From Maricaulis sp. (GTDB lineage: Bacteria; Pseudomonadota; Alphaproteobacteria; Caulobacterales; Maricaulaceae), in NCBI GenBank assembly GCA_017643585.1, contig JAEPND010000003.1:124001-188000 (forward strand): 64,000 nt of DNA, read 5' to 3'. Position 1 is the first letter of the stretch, and each line of letters opens with the position of its first letter. The position numbers and the translations under genes are program-made. Positions 8,313 through 20,100 of the stretch are shown here, piece by piece. The notes below the pieces were generated by a model. It saw only the letters and a program-made list of their open reading frames with translations. It had not been told where the DNA came from and ran no database searches.

Positions 8313-8690
8313 TCAATATTTTGGATAATGACCGAGACGGTTGAGTGTCAGGCTTGCCAAATCCAGCCCGAATATCTCGCCTCTGAGGCATACCAGGCGC
8401 ACAGCCTGATGCTCATGTTCGATCTGCGAAAAATAACTGCTCATGGTGCCTTCTCGCGGCACATCGGAAAACCAGCTCAGTGGTACGCCCTCAGCATCAA
8501 CGATTGCGGCGTTCGGTATAAATTCTCCGGCAGATTTCAACGGGGCCGACAAGCGTTTGGAGGGCGAGTTTGCCACGATCTCAAACAGCGCTACGCCACG
8601 ATCTGCCGAAAACATGAAGATCGCGGGCCGATCGGGCTCGCCGACCGTCCGATGAACCAATAGCTGATCTGTGACCTGGGAGTGCCTCAC
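8313..8690 (-). CDS. Hypothetical protein translationally coupled to argE
   Basis: A 125-residue frame starts at GTG 8690, whose last bases overlap the argE stop in the four-base arrangement GTGA. This overlap is the main evidence that the gene is real. The protein has no signal peptide or membrane segment. It has a mixed alpha/beta look, with hydrophobic strands (A-I-F-M-F-S and A-A-I-V-D-A-E-G) and a D-V-P-R-E-G-T-M segment, and could be a small regulatory or PAS-like domain, but I do not recognise it. A competing plus-strand frame (8328-8663) has no ribosome site and fits the context less well. Confidence 0.6.
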   Translation of the reverse strand: MRHSQVTDQLLVHRTVGEPDRPAIFMFSADRGVALFEIVANSPSKRLSAPLKSAGEFIPNAAIVDAEGVPLSWFSDVPREGTMSSYFSQIEHEHQAVRLVCLRGEIFGLDLASLTLNRLGHYPKY

Positions 8691-9850
8691 TCGATCCCCC
8701 GCACCATCTTGTCCAGGAACGCACAACACTGATCCAGCTGGCTGATCGCCACGAACTCATCCGGCTGATGGGCCTGTTCGATGGAGCCGGGACCGCAGAC
8801 TACGACGGACAGTCCGGCAGCCTGGAACTGACCGGCCTCGGTGCCATAGCTGACCACGCGGGTGGAATTGTCGCCGGTGATCTGGCGCGCGAGGCGTTCG
8901 GCTGCACCATCATCCTCCGGAGCAAAGGCCGGCACGTCCGAGCGGACTTCAACCGTCACGGACGCATCGGGCGCATGCTCGCGCATGCGCGCCTCAACTT
9001 GAGCTGCGCGTGCTTTCAGCCCCTCTGCGATAGCGTGCACATCATCCCACGGGCAGGGTCGCATCAGTGAACCGAACTCGGCATCCAGCGCGAGAATGTT
9101 CAGCGCGGTTCCGCCCTTCACCTCGCCAATGGTCAGCGTGCCGTGCGGCGGGTCGAACGGGCTGTCATCCGGTGCCGCCTCGCGCATCAATCCGGCCTGT
9201 CCGACCAGGTAATTCATCAGCGGTACGGCATGGGTCACGGCGCAGGCGCCATCATTGACCAGCGAGCTGTGGGCTTCCTTGCCGCGCAGTTTGACGATGA
9301 TCGAGAACAGCCCCTTGTGGGCGGTAACGACCTTCATGTCCGTCGGTTCGCCCACCACAACAGTTGCGGGCTTGAACGCGCCCTGCATGATCTGGTCGAT
9401 CATCGCCGGTGCTCCCAGACAGCCCACCTCCTCGTCATAGGACAGGGCGATATGCACTGGGCGTCTGAGGTGAGCCGCCGCGATTTTCGGCGCCAGCGCC
9501 AGGATGCAGGCCGAAAAGCCTTTCATGTCACAGGTGCCGCGCCCGTAGAGCAGATCGTCCTTCTCGGTCAGATCCCAGGGATCGGTCGACCAGGGCTGGC
9601 CATCCACCGGCACCACATCGGTATGGCCGGACAGCACGATGCCGCCATCCACCTTGGGGCCGAAAACCGCGTGCAGGTTGGCCTTGCGCCCGTCCGGACT
9701 GGGCACACGCTCACACCAGGCCCCCAGCGCGGTCAGCTTGGACTCGACATAATCGATCAGCTCCAGATTGGAATTGCGGGATGTCGTGTCGAAGGCAACA
9801 AGCGTGCGGAGCTCGTCAATGGCGGCATCAAGGAAGGCGCTGTTCGGCAT
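8687..9850 (-). CDS. argE: Acetylornithine deacetylase (M20 family)
   Basis: This zinc hydrolase removes the acetyl group from N-acetylornithine in arginine synthesis. The 387-residue protein has the M20 metal and catalytic motifs: S-G-H-T-D-V-V-P near residue 75, the bridging Asp in R-G-T-C-D-M-K-G, and the catalytic Glu pair in D-E-E-V-G-C-L-G-A, followed by the dimerisation domain and a C-terminal metal His near P-G-S-I-E-Q-A-H-Q. Related M20 enzymes, such as succinyl-diaminopimelate desuccinylase, share these motifs; the Y-G-R-G-x-C-D-M-K-G form favours ArgE. It is followed by a coupled small gene. Confidence 0.9.
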   Translation of the reverse strand: MPNSAFLDAAIDELRTLVAFDTTSRNSNLELIDYVESKLTALGAWCERVPSPDGRKANLHAVFGPKVDGGIVLSGHTDVVPVDGQPWSTDPWDLTEKDDLLYGRGTCDMKGFSACILALAPKIAAAHLRRPVHIALSYDEEVGCLGAPAMIDQIMQGAFKPATVVVGEPTDMKVVTAHKGLFSIIVKLRGKEAHSSLVNDGACAVTHAVPLMNYLVGQAGLMREAAPDDSPFDPPHGTLTIGEVKGGTALNILALDAEFGSLMRPCPWDDVHAIAEGLKARAAQVEARMREHAPDASVTVEVRSDVPAFAPEDDGAAERLARQITGDNSTRVVSYGTEAGQFQAAGLSVVVCGPGSIEQAHQPDEFVAISQLDQCCAFLDKMVRGIE

Positions 9851-9931
9851 GGCATTTTCGCTAAAATTAGTCGTGTTCGGGAACCCATCTTTAAGACGCC
9901 CGCCCTATGCTGTCAGGTAGAAAAGGCGCAA

Positions 9932-11512
9932 ATGCGCAGGGTGATGGTGAAAATGCTGAACTGGCTACGAGATTTCTGGAGAGATCGTCGCGGTAATGTC
10001 GCGATGATTTTCGCCCTGTCTTTGCTTCCGGTTACGGTGCTGTCCGGTGGTGCTGTTGATTTTTCCCAGGCCATGAATGCTCGTACGCGCCTCTCACAGG
10101 CGCTGGACGCTGCAGCACTGGCGGTGGGCGTCAATCCGACGATTTCCGATGAGGATGCGCTGGATATCGCGCGCGATTTCATCTCGGCCAATTATCCCGG
10201 CCGCGAGCTGGGCGATGTGATCAACGTCCAGGTCTCCATGAACAATGAGTCCGACACGGTCACCGTGAAGGGCCAGGCCAAGGTTGAAACCATTATCCTG
10301 GGCTTGATCGGCATCACCCACATCACGGTGAACTGGGAAACCGAGGTCCAGCGCGCGCGCTCGCGCCTGGAACTGGTCATGGTGCTCGACAATACCGGAT
10401 CGATGAGCGGCTCCAAGATCTCAAGCCTGCGCGATAGCGCCGAATTGTTGACCGAGATCCTGCACGAAGCTGCCGAGGAGCCCGGTGATGTCCGCATCGG
10501 CCTGGTACCGTTTGCGGCGACTGTGAATGTCGGGACGCGGTTTGAACGGACCTGGTGGCTTGATCCGGACGGACGTTCTCCAATCCATGCGGACTGGGCG
10601 GGTGGCACATCGGTCGATGTCGAGACCGAGACGTGCACGGGCCGTCGTCGCCGCCGGCGCTGTACGACGACCACCGAGACCATCAACTTCACACACTGGG
10701 ACCTGTTCGATGACATGCGCTACGAGGAATGGGAGGGCTGTGTTGAAGCTCGCTCCATTCCGATGGACATCGACAATACGGTGCCATCGACAGGCAGCCC
10801 GGAAACGCTTTTTGTTCCGTATTTCGCCCCCGACGAACCGGACAATGACAGCGATTACCGGAACGACTATCTCAGTGATGGAGTCTCGGGCTCGACGGAT
10901 GACCGCCTGCGCAACATCCCGAAATACGAGGACAACTATGTGCGCGATGATTATGGCCCGAACATGCGGTGCACCACGACGCCGATCACGGCTCTGACAT
11001 CATCGTCCTCGACGATCAACACGGCGATCAACCGCATGGGTGCCAGCGGAACCACCAACATCCCCCAGGGCGTTGGCTGGGGCATCCGCGTCATCTCGCC
11101 GGAAGAACCCTTCACCGAGGGCACGAGCTGGGATGACCGCGAGGTCATCAAGGCCATGGTCATACTCACCGATGGTGAGAATGTCATGTCCGGCCGCTCG
11201 ACCGATCTGCGCTCGGACTATGGTGCCTATGGCTATTCCCGGGACGGGCGACTTGGCACCACGTCCAGCAGCTCGTCCACCCTGCGCAACCGGCTCAACA
11301 GCCGCCTGACAGCTGCCTGTGATGAAGCCAAACGCCTGGGCATTCGCGTTTACACGATCACCTTCCAGGTTAATTCGTCGTCCACGCGCAGTCTCATGCA
11401 GGATTGTGCGTCCAGCCCGAGCCTCTACTTCGACTCGCCGTCCAGCTCTGCGCTGCGGGATGCGTTCGAGATGATCGCCGGTGATCTGACCAATCTGCGC
11501 CTGTCGCGCTAG
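9932..11512 (+). CDS. TadG-like pilus assembly protein with von Willebrand A domain
   Basis: This 526-residue protein begins with the TadE/TadG N-terminus: a short basic stretch, R-R-G-N-V-A-M-I-F-A, and one transmembrane helix, followed by the N-A-R-T-R-L-S-Q-A-L-D-A-A-A-L-A helix. A von Willebrand A domain follows from about residue 145, with a metal site D-N-T-G-S-M-S and later T-D-G-E-N. TadG proteins are anchored in the inner membrane and assist Flp/Tad pilus assembly or adhesion. A long insert in the A domain holds a run of six Arg between two Cys and several acidic and Ser-rich loops. ATG 9932 follows AAAAGG; two later ATGs are possible. No other tad genes are nearby. Confidence 0.88.
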   Translation: MRRVMVKMLNWLRDFWRDRRGNVAMIFALSLLPVTVLSGGAVDFSQAMNARTRLSQALDAAALAVGVNPTISDEDALDIARDFISANYPGRELGDVINVQVSMNNESDTVTVKGQAKVETIILGLIGITHITVNWETEVQRARSRLELVMVLDNTGSMSGSKISSLRDSAELLTEILHEAAEEPGDVRIGLVPFAATVNVGTRFERTWWLDPDGRSPIHADWAGGTSVDVETETCTGRRRRRRCTTTTETINFTHWDLFDDMRYEEWEGCVEARSIPMDIDNTVPSTGSPETLFVPYFAPDEPDNDSDYRNDYLSDGVSGSTDDRLRNIPKYEDNYVRDDYGPNMRCTTTPITALTSSSSTINTAINRMGASGTTNIPQGVGWGIRVISPEEPFTEGTSWDDREVIKAMVILTDGENVMSGRSTDLRSDYGAYGYSRDGRLGTTSSSSSTLRNRLNSRLTAACDEAKRLGIRVYTITFQVNSSSTRSLMQDCASSPSLYFDSPSSSALRDAFEMIAGDLTNLRLSR

Positions 11513-12102
11513 CCGGCCTCGTCCTCGGTCTCTTCGTCCTGGCTGGGAATGGCCAGCAGTTCGAGCGTGAAGATCAGGGCCTCATTCGGGCCGATCGGAC
11601 CGCCCGGCGTGCCGCCGGCGCCATAGCCCAGCGCCGGGTCGACATAGAGTTCCCACTCCTCGCCCACGCGCATCATCGGCAGGGCCTCGACCCAGGCCCG
11701 GATCAGCCGATCCGACGGGAAGGTGACCGGATCCCCCAGCGCATAGCTGTCGTTGAATGCCTCGCCATTGGGATGAAGGCCGCGATAGTGAACGGTGACC
11801 AGATCACCGGAGATCGGCGATGCGCCCTCCTGGCTGGCCCGGCGGATGCGATAGAGAAGCCCGCTCTCGGTCTCGTAGACACAGGCACTTTCGCGGACCA
11901 GGTCCAGATAGGCCTCGGACTGCTCGGCATTGGTCTGGGGATTGCGCTCGGTCGGATCAAAACCGGCCAGGGTGACAAAACCGGCATCGCGATCAAACTC
12001 GCAATTGCGTTGTTCCGCGAGATCGCCCTCGAAACGTGTGCCACCGGAACAGGCCACAAGGGCCAGCGCCATGGCAGATACAGTCAGGAAACGCATGCTC
12101 AT
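11509..12102 (-). CDS. FKBP-type peptidyl-prolyl isomerase lipoprotein
   Basis: The 197-residue protein has a lipoprotein signal (L-V-A-C with Cys18) and so is probably membrane-anchored facing the periplasm. The FKBP domain covers about residues 80-190, with G-D-L-V-T-V-H-Y-R-G, an altered F-D/S-S loop written F-N-D-S-Y, M-R-V-G-E-E-W, and a final L-x-F-T-L-E-L-L. The isomerase would help fold exported proteins. An acidic tail ends the protein. GGGGAG lies six bases before the ATG. It sits 11 bp behind the M16 protease lipoprotein, so the two are likely co-transcribed as an envelope quality-control pair. Its stop overlaps that of the convergent TadG gene. Confidence 0.88.
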   Translation of the reverse strand: MSMRFLTVSAMALALVACSGGTRFEGDLAEQRNCEFDRDAGFVTLAGFDPTERNPQTNAEQSEAYLDLVRESACVYETESGLLYRIRRASQEGASPISGDLVTVHYRGLHPNGEAFNDSYALGDPVTFPSDRLIRAWVEALPMMRVGEEWELYVDPALGYGAGGTPGGPIGPNEALIFTLELLAIPSQDEETEDEAG

Positions 12103-12113
12103 TCTTCTCTCCC

Positions 12114-14969
12114 CTATTCCGGTTCAGCCGCATTGCGCGAGATAATTGACACGCGCCAGGCACTCTCCGCCTGCAGATAAGTCTCGGCCGCAGCGGTGAT
12201 GTCTTCAACGGTAATGCTTTCATAGTCCGACTGAAGCGTGCGAATGCGTTCCAGGCGATTGGCGTCGCGCCACGATCCGGACAGCCAGGCCATCCAGGAG
12301 CCGTTATTCTGGAACGCTTCCTCGATCTGCTCGAGCAGCGGGCGGCGCGCGCGCAGCATCTCGTCCTCGCTGATATCGCCACTGGCCATCGCCGCAGCCA
12401 GTTCATCTACAGCTGCATAGGTCTGGGCGAGGTTTTCAACACTGACATCCACACCCACCCAGAGATAGCCGTAATCCGGATAAACATCCGAGGACACATC
12501 TGAGTTGAAGGCCGAATAGGTCAGCCCATCTTGCTCGCGAAGACGCTCGGTCAGTTTGAGATCAAACACCGCTCGCAACAGGCTGATGGTCCGGTCCAGA
12601 CGGGTATCGCTGCTGTCGGTCGTCGGCCAATAGGTGTTCACCATGGCCTGGTTGGCCTGTCCGTTGTGACGCAGCACAACCGGTCGGTCATTCGCCGCGG
12701 GAAAAGCGACCTGGCGGGCCTCGTCATAACGCGGCCAGCTGTCCGCGCGCGATGGCAGCGCACCGAAAGTCTGGCTCAACGCGTCCAGGACCACATCCTC
12801 CGGGATGTCGCCGACAATCGTGATCTCGATCGGTGAATTGCTCAGAGCCTCGGTCAGGAAGCCCTGGATCGCCGGCATGTCGATCTCGGCCAGCTCGGCG
12901 CTGGACGGATTGCCGTAACGCGCATCGCCGCTGCGCAGCATGCGCGCGACCTTGGCCTGCAACACGCCGGTGGGCGAAGAATAGAAATTGCGACGGACTT
13001 CCGGCGCGACAGCCTGGAAGCGCGCCAGCCCCTCAGGACGCCAGCCCGGATCGGTCATATAGGCCGCGAACAACTGCATCTGGGTGAGGAAATCATCCGG
13101 CGTCGTGCTGGCGGAGAACTGGAAGAACTGGTCGCCTACTCCGAAATTCAGACCCACATCACGTCCGGCCAGGACCCGGCCAAGTTCGTCGAACGAGTGC
13201 TCGCCCAGTCCGGACTGGAAGAAGACCGCGCCGGCGACAACATCAACGGCCGGCAAGGCCCGCGGCTCCAGCGAACCGGCGCCGAAATTGACCCGCACAT
13301 TGATCCGCTCGTCGCTGAAATCGGTGTATTTATAGGTCAGCGCCACACCATTCTCGAACTGCACGCGAACCACGTCGAGATCTTCGATTTCGCTGCGCTC
13401 GGCGACGCTGCCAGCCGGACCGAAATCGGTGTAGGCGAACGCCGATGTACCGGTTTCGACCGGCGGGTCGACCGGGACATTCGCGCTCAGTTCCCAGGCA
13501 TTACGGATGCGCAATTGCGCATCCTCGATCTCCTGGGAGCTGGCCATGAAGACCAGCGGCTCGACGCCTTCCCACTGGGAGCGGAAGGCTGCGTTCACGG
13601 CCTCGACCGTGATATTGGGAAGGTTCTCCCGATAACGCTCCAGGGCCGATTGCGGCGTCGTGTAGACCATATCGCTCCGCCACATCGACCAGATGGAATC
13701 GGCCAGGGCAGAACTGTAGCGGGTCGATGCCTGGTCTGCTGCCGACTCCAGAGCGCTGAGCTGGTTGGCCAGCTGTTCATCCAGCTCCGCCTGGGTGAAA
13801 CCGTGCTCGAGCGCCCGGCGCAATTCCTGCTCGACGAGTGCCAGCCCCTCTTCCCAGCGATCAGGAGAGGAAACCGCCAGAACGCTGGCGCGATCCGCGA
13901 TCTGGAAACTCGTAGTGTGGGACACCTGGGCCTGCAGAAGGGGTGAGACGCCCGAGCTGACAATCGTATCGAAGCGGCGGCTAAGGATCGTATCGCCAAG
14001 GCCGGCGAGATTGTTCTGGAAACGCGCTTCACGGCTGTCACTGCGCGGCGTAGCCGGACGGACAGCGTCGATCGTCAGAATCGTGAACACTTCCGGGTCA
14101 TAGAAATAGCCGACAGAGAAGGGGCGGCCCTGTTCAACATCGCCAATCTGCGGGTCCGGGCGTGGTTCCTGGGGCTGCTCCCAGTCGGCGAAACGTTCGC
14201 GGATGCGCGATTCCACGTCCGCGACATCGATATCACCGGTCACGACCAGAATGGCACGACCGGGGATATAGAAATTCTCGTAGTAGTCCGCGAACTGCTC
14301 GCGCTGTGCTGTCTCGATGACATCGGGCAGACCAATCGGATCCCGATCTGCGACCAGGGTTCCGGGATAGCGGAACCGGTTGAGAGCACTGTTCCAGCGC
14401 TGGATGGGTGTATCCCGGAAACGCGCTTCGGAGAGAATGACCCCGCGCTCGCGGTCAATCGCCTCGATGTCCAGTGTCAGCTCGCTGGCCGTTTCGCGCA
14501 TCAGGAACAGCGCGGTATCGAGGGTTTCAGTATCCGCTTCCGGCAGGTCAAGCTGATAGCCAACCGTTTCATATCCCGTGAAGGCATTCGTATCCGGACC
14601 GAATTGCAGGCCAAAACGCTCCAGCAGGGCGACCATGTCGCCTTCTTCCATATTCGTCGAACCGTTGAACGCCATGTGCTCGATGAAATGCGCCAGCCCG
14701 CGCTGATCCTCGGCTTCGGCCAGCGATCCGATATTGAAAACCAGGCGTACTGCCGCGACGTTTTCCGGCGTCTCATTCGGCATGATCGCGAAGCGCATGC
14801 CGTTTTCCAGCTGGCCGTATCGTACGGCCGGATCGACAGGCAGGTCGCTCGCTTCGTGCGCAAAGACGACTTCGGTGACCGGTTCAACCGGATCTGTCGC
14901 CGGCTGGCAGGCGGCAAGCACCAGACAGCTCAGCGAGGCCAGAAGGCCGGATTTCAGAATGCGGTTCAT
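12114..14969 (-). CDS. M16 family zinc metallopeptidase, lipoprotein
   Basis: The 951-residue protein has a lipobox L-A-A-C (Cys21) and then two M16 halves. The first carries the inverted zinc motif H-F-I-E-H at residues 94-98 and the distal Glu in the R-G-V-I-L-S-E stretch. The second half keeps the fold but lacks the metal motif, as in pitrilysin- or PqqL-like enzymes. It contains the R-E-x-x-G-L-T-Y-S signature near residue 820 that helps bind substrate. It is expected to degrade peptides in the periplasm. The length matches double-M16 secreted proteases. It precedes the FKBP lipoprotein gene in the same operon. Confidence 0.93.
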   Translation of the reverse strand: MNRILKSGLLASLSCLVLAACQPATDPVEPVTEVVFAHEASDLPVDPAVRYGQLENGMRFAIMPNETPENVAAVRLVFNIGSLAEAEDQRGLAHFIEHMAFNGSTNMEEGDMVALLERFGLQFGPDTNAFTGYETVGYQLDLPEADTETLDTALFLMRETASELTLDIEAIDRERGVILSEARFRDTPIQRWNSALNRFRYPGTLVADRDPIGLPDVIETAQREQFADYYENFYIPGRAILVVTGDIDVADVESRIRERFADWEQPQEPRPDPQIGDVEQGRPFSVGYFYDPEVFTILTIDAVRPATPRSDSREARFQNNLAGLGDTILSRRFDTIVSSGVSPLLQAQVSHTTSFQIADRASVLAVSSPDRWEEGLALVEQELRRALEHGFTQAELDEQLANQLSALESAADQASTRYSSALADSIWSMWRSDMVYTTPQSALERYRENLPNITVEAVNAAFRSQWEGVEPLVFMASSQEIEDAQLRIRNAWELSANVPVDPPVETGTSAFAYTDFGPAGSVAERSEIEDLDVVRVQFENGVALTYKYTDFSDERINVRVNFGAGSLEPRALPAVDVVAGAVFFQSGLGEHSFDELGRVLAGRDVGLNFGVGDQFFQFSASTTPDDFLTQMQLFAAYMTDPGWRPEGLARFQAVAPEVRRNFYSSPTGVLQAKVARMLRSGDARYGNPSSAELAEIDMPAIQGFLTEALSNSPIEITIVGDIPEDVVLDALSQTFGALPSRADSWPRYDEARQVAFPAANDRPVVLRHNGQANQAMVNTYWPTTDSSDTRLDRTISLLRAVFDLKLTERLREQDGLTYSAFNSDVSSDVYPDYGYLWVGVDVSVENLAQTYAAVDELAAAMASGDISEDEMLRARRPLLEQIEEAFQNNGSWMAWLSGSWRDANRLERIRTLQSDYESITVEDITAAAETYLQAESAWRVSIISRNAAEPE

Positions 14970-15050
14970 CGGAGACCCTTTCTCGGGAGTATTTCATCAC
15001 AACTAGGCCCGCCCCCGCGGCCTGTCGAATGAAATCGCTGAAAGGCGCTG

Positions 15051-16907
<1,857 letters not shown>

Positions 16908-17102
16908 AACACAACTCCGCTAAAACAAAAGTCGCTGCAGTCTATCCGCGCGCAGCTTTTTGGCCAGCACACATTTCATTGAGCAGCTGCACGCAAATAT
17001 TTGATGCAAGCCGCTTCCTTCCCTTCACATTTTCTGTTCGAGTTGCATGATAGGGAGAGTCGCTCGCTCTCAACGCGTCCTGGCGCGAACAGAAAGGCCC
17101 GA

Positions 17103-20100
17103 ATGTCGGCTGCACATGCAGATCTGATGCGTGCGCTTTACCGCCACACCACGTCGGCGGTAATTGCTGCAAATCTCGATCGCGAGCTCACAGCCATGAA
17201 TGCGGCTGCGGAGCGGATGTTCGGATATTCAGAGCCCGACATCCTCGGCAAGAAAAGCGAAATCCTCTATGCGGATCCGCGCGATTACGGGCGCCTCGGC
17301 TTGTCCCATTACGGCTCCCAGGCCGAGGGTCTCGACACGCCAAAACCCTATCTCGTGCGTTATCGGACCCGCAATGGTCGCATCTTTGATGGCGAGACCG
17401 TTGGCTGTCCGGTGGAAGATGAGAACGGTAAGCGTATCGGCCTGCTCTGTATCATCACAGATGTGACCAACCGCCTGGCGATGCAGGCCAAACTGGAAGC
17501 GAGTGATATTCAGCTTCGCGCCGCCCTTGCATCTGCCAATGAGGGCGCCTTCTCCCTCAATCTGGCCACCGGCCTGGGGTCGACCCGTGGCTTCATCAAC
17601 GAGTTCCTGGGCATTGCCTCGGCCGACGCCACCATCAGCCTGGATCGCTGGACACAGGTCATTCAAGAGGAGGATCGCGCAAGCTTTCGCAAGGCAATTG
17701 ACCGTATTCGCATCTCTCCGGGCTTGCCGCTGGACGTGACTTATCGGGCAACCCGCGCTGATGGTCAGGACCGCTGGCTGCACACGCGTGGCAAGGTGAG
17801 TGAATACGGCCCGGACGGGTCCGCTCACCGGATTACGGGCGTCATTTCCGATGTCACCGAGCGGCAAAACCTGGAACTCGAACTGGCCCGGCGCGAAAAA
17901 CAGCTCGACAGTGCAATCAATGCCGGTTCCTGCGGCGTCTGGGAGGTGGATGCACGCACCCTGGCGGTCACACCCATCGGCGAAATCCGTGAAATGCTTG
18001 GCGTTCCCGATGAACCACAGACGATCGATGGTCGCCTGTGGCTGGAGCGGACGCACCCTGACGAGCGCCAGAATGTTGCCGACCAGTTACGGGCCCTGGC
18101 GGCCGGTAAGACCGACGAGCTGGATGCCATTTACCGATTACTGGACTGTCGCACGGACGAATACCGCTGGATCCATTCGCGCGGCGGCATGGTGAAAGAG
18201 GCTGGCACCAAACGCATCGCCGCCGGCGTATTGCTCGACATTACCTCGGAAATGCAATTGCGGGCCAAGCTCGAAGAGAGTGAGCGACGCATCTCGCAGG
18301 CCGTTGATGCCGGTCTGCATGGTGTCTGGGAAATGAACTTTGCCCTCGACGAGATGGAGATCACCGGCCGCATCAATTCCGTCTTCGGTCATCCGCGCAC
18401 GACGGCGAACTACAAAGTCGAGACCTGGCTCGCCAGTGTCGCCGACCATGATCGTGATCGTGTCCGCAAGGAAATCGACGAACTATCCATGCAGGGCGAG
18501 CAAAATCGCTATTTCTCGACATTTCGCATGCTGACCCAGGGCGGCGAAATCGTCTGGGTCGATGTCAGCGGCGCCGTCACGAGCGTCGATGACAGCGGGC
18601 GTGCCACCCAGGCCGTGGGGCTGGTCACTGATGTCACCGAGCGCAAGTCGCTCGAACACCAGGTGGGGTCCTCCCAACGCCTGCTGCGAAACGCGCTCGG
18701 CGCCGCCAATGAAGGGGCCTGGCGGCTGGATCTGAAAACCCAGGTCACGGAAGTCACCGGCATCCTGAGTCGCATGATCGGGCTGGGCGAAAGCGATGCC
18801 CTGACGACCTACGAGGAATGGGCTGTTCGCATACACCCGGAAGATCGCAGCATCGCTGACCGGGCTTCGCGTGCCTTCATGGAGGGCAAGCAGGACACGG
18901 TTGATTATATCGTGCGCTATAATTCTGCCGCTGATGGATGGGTCCGCGTGCACAATCGCGGCCGGGTGATCGAATGGGATGCTCAGGGACGTCCCGCGAT
19001 CGCGATCGGCGCAATGACCGATATCACTGCCAGCTTCGACACTTCGGAATTGCTGGCCGAACGTGAAAACCAGGTCGAGGACGCGATCCAGACCGGCGCC
19101 CTCTGCCTGTGGCGCTATGACCGCAGCACCGAGCAGATGTGGATGCGCGGCACGTTCGATCGCCTGTTCGCAGAACCCAAACCGGAAATTGTCATTCCAG
19201 TCGAGCAATGGATGGACCGCATCCACGAGGAGGATCGCGCTCAGCTGGAATCGTCACGGGAAATTCCCAACGACAAGGGAGAGGACGCTGCGACGATGAG
19301 CTATCGCATTCGCACGCTCGATGATGAGTGGATGTGGGTGCGCACTTCCGGCCGCGTGATCGAACGCTATCCCGATGGCAAGGTCCGGATCACAAGCGGT
19401 GTCGTGATCGACGTGGATGAAATCCACCGCGCGCGGGAACTGGCGTCTGCGGAACGCCTGCGCTTCGAACAGATCTACCAGTCAACACCGGCCATGATGC
19501 ACACCATCAGTGCGGATGGCGATATCACCCAGGTCTCGGATTACTGGCTGTCCTATTTCGGCTATGAACGGGATGAGGTGATCGGCCGCAAATCGCTTGA
19601 TTTCCTGGATGATGAATCCCGGGAACGCGCGATCACCCATACGCTGCCGGAATTGTTCGAAACCGGTCACCAGTCCAACATTCCCTATCGTTTCAAGCGC
19701 AAGGATGGGCGGACGGTGGATGTTCTCCTCTCTTCCTTCCTCGAGCGCGATCAACACGGCAAGCCGTTGCGCAGTTTCGCGGTGATGACCGATGTCACGC
19801 CCCTGCGGACCGCGTATGAACAACTGGAACGCTCCAACACGGAACTCGATCGCTTTGCCACGGTGGCGTCGCACGACTTGCAGGAACCGTTGCGCAAGAT
19901 CAGCGCATTTGCGGGACTTATTCGCCGCCGTTACATCGACAAGCTGGACGAAGAGGGCATTCGTTCGCTGGAATTCCTGGTCGATGCCGCGGAGCGCATG
20001 CAGACCCTGATCGACGATTTGCTGAGATATTCCCGCATGGCCAGTCAGCCCCTTCGGCTGGAACGGATCGACCTGAACGACATTATCGCGGAAGTCCGCG

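Noticed and set aside
9143-9931. N-terminal extension of the TadG-like gene
   Set aside because: The frame is merely open through argE antisense; a membrane helix and ribosome site place the start at 9932.
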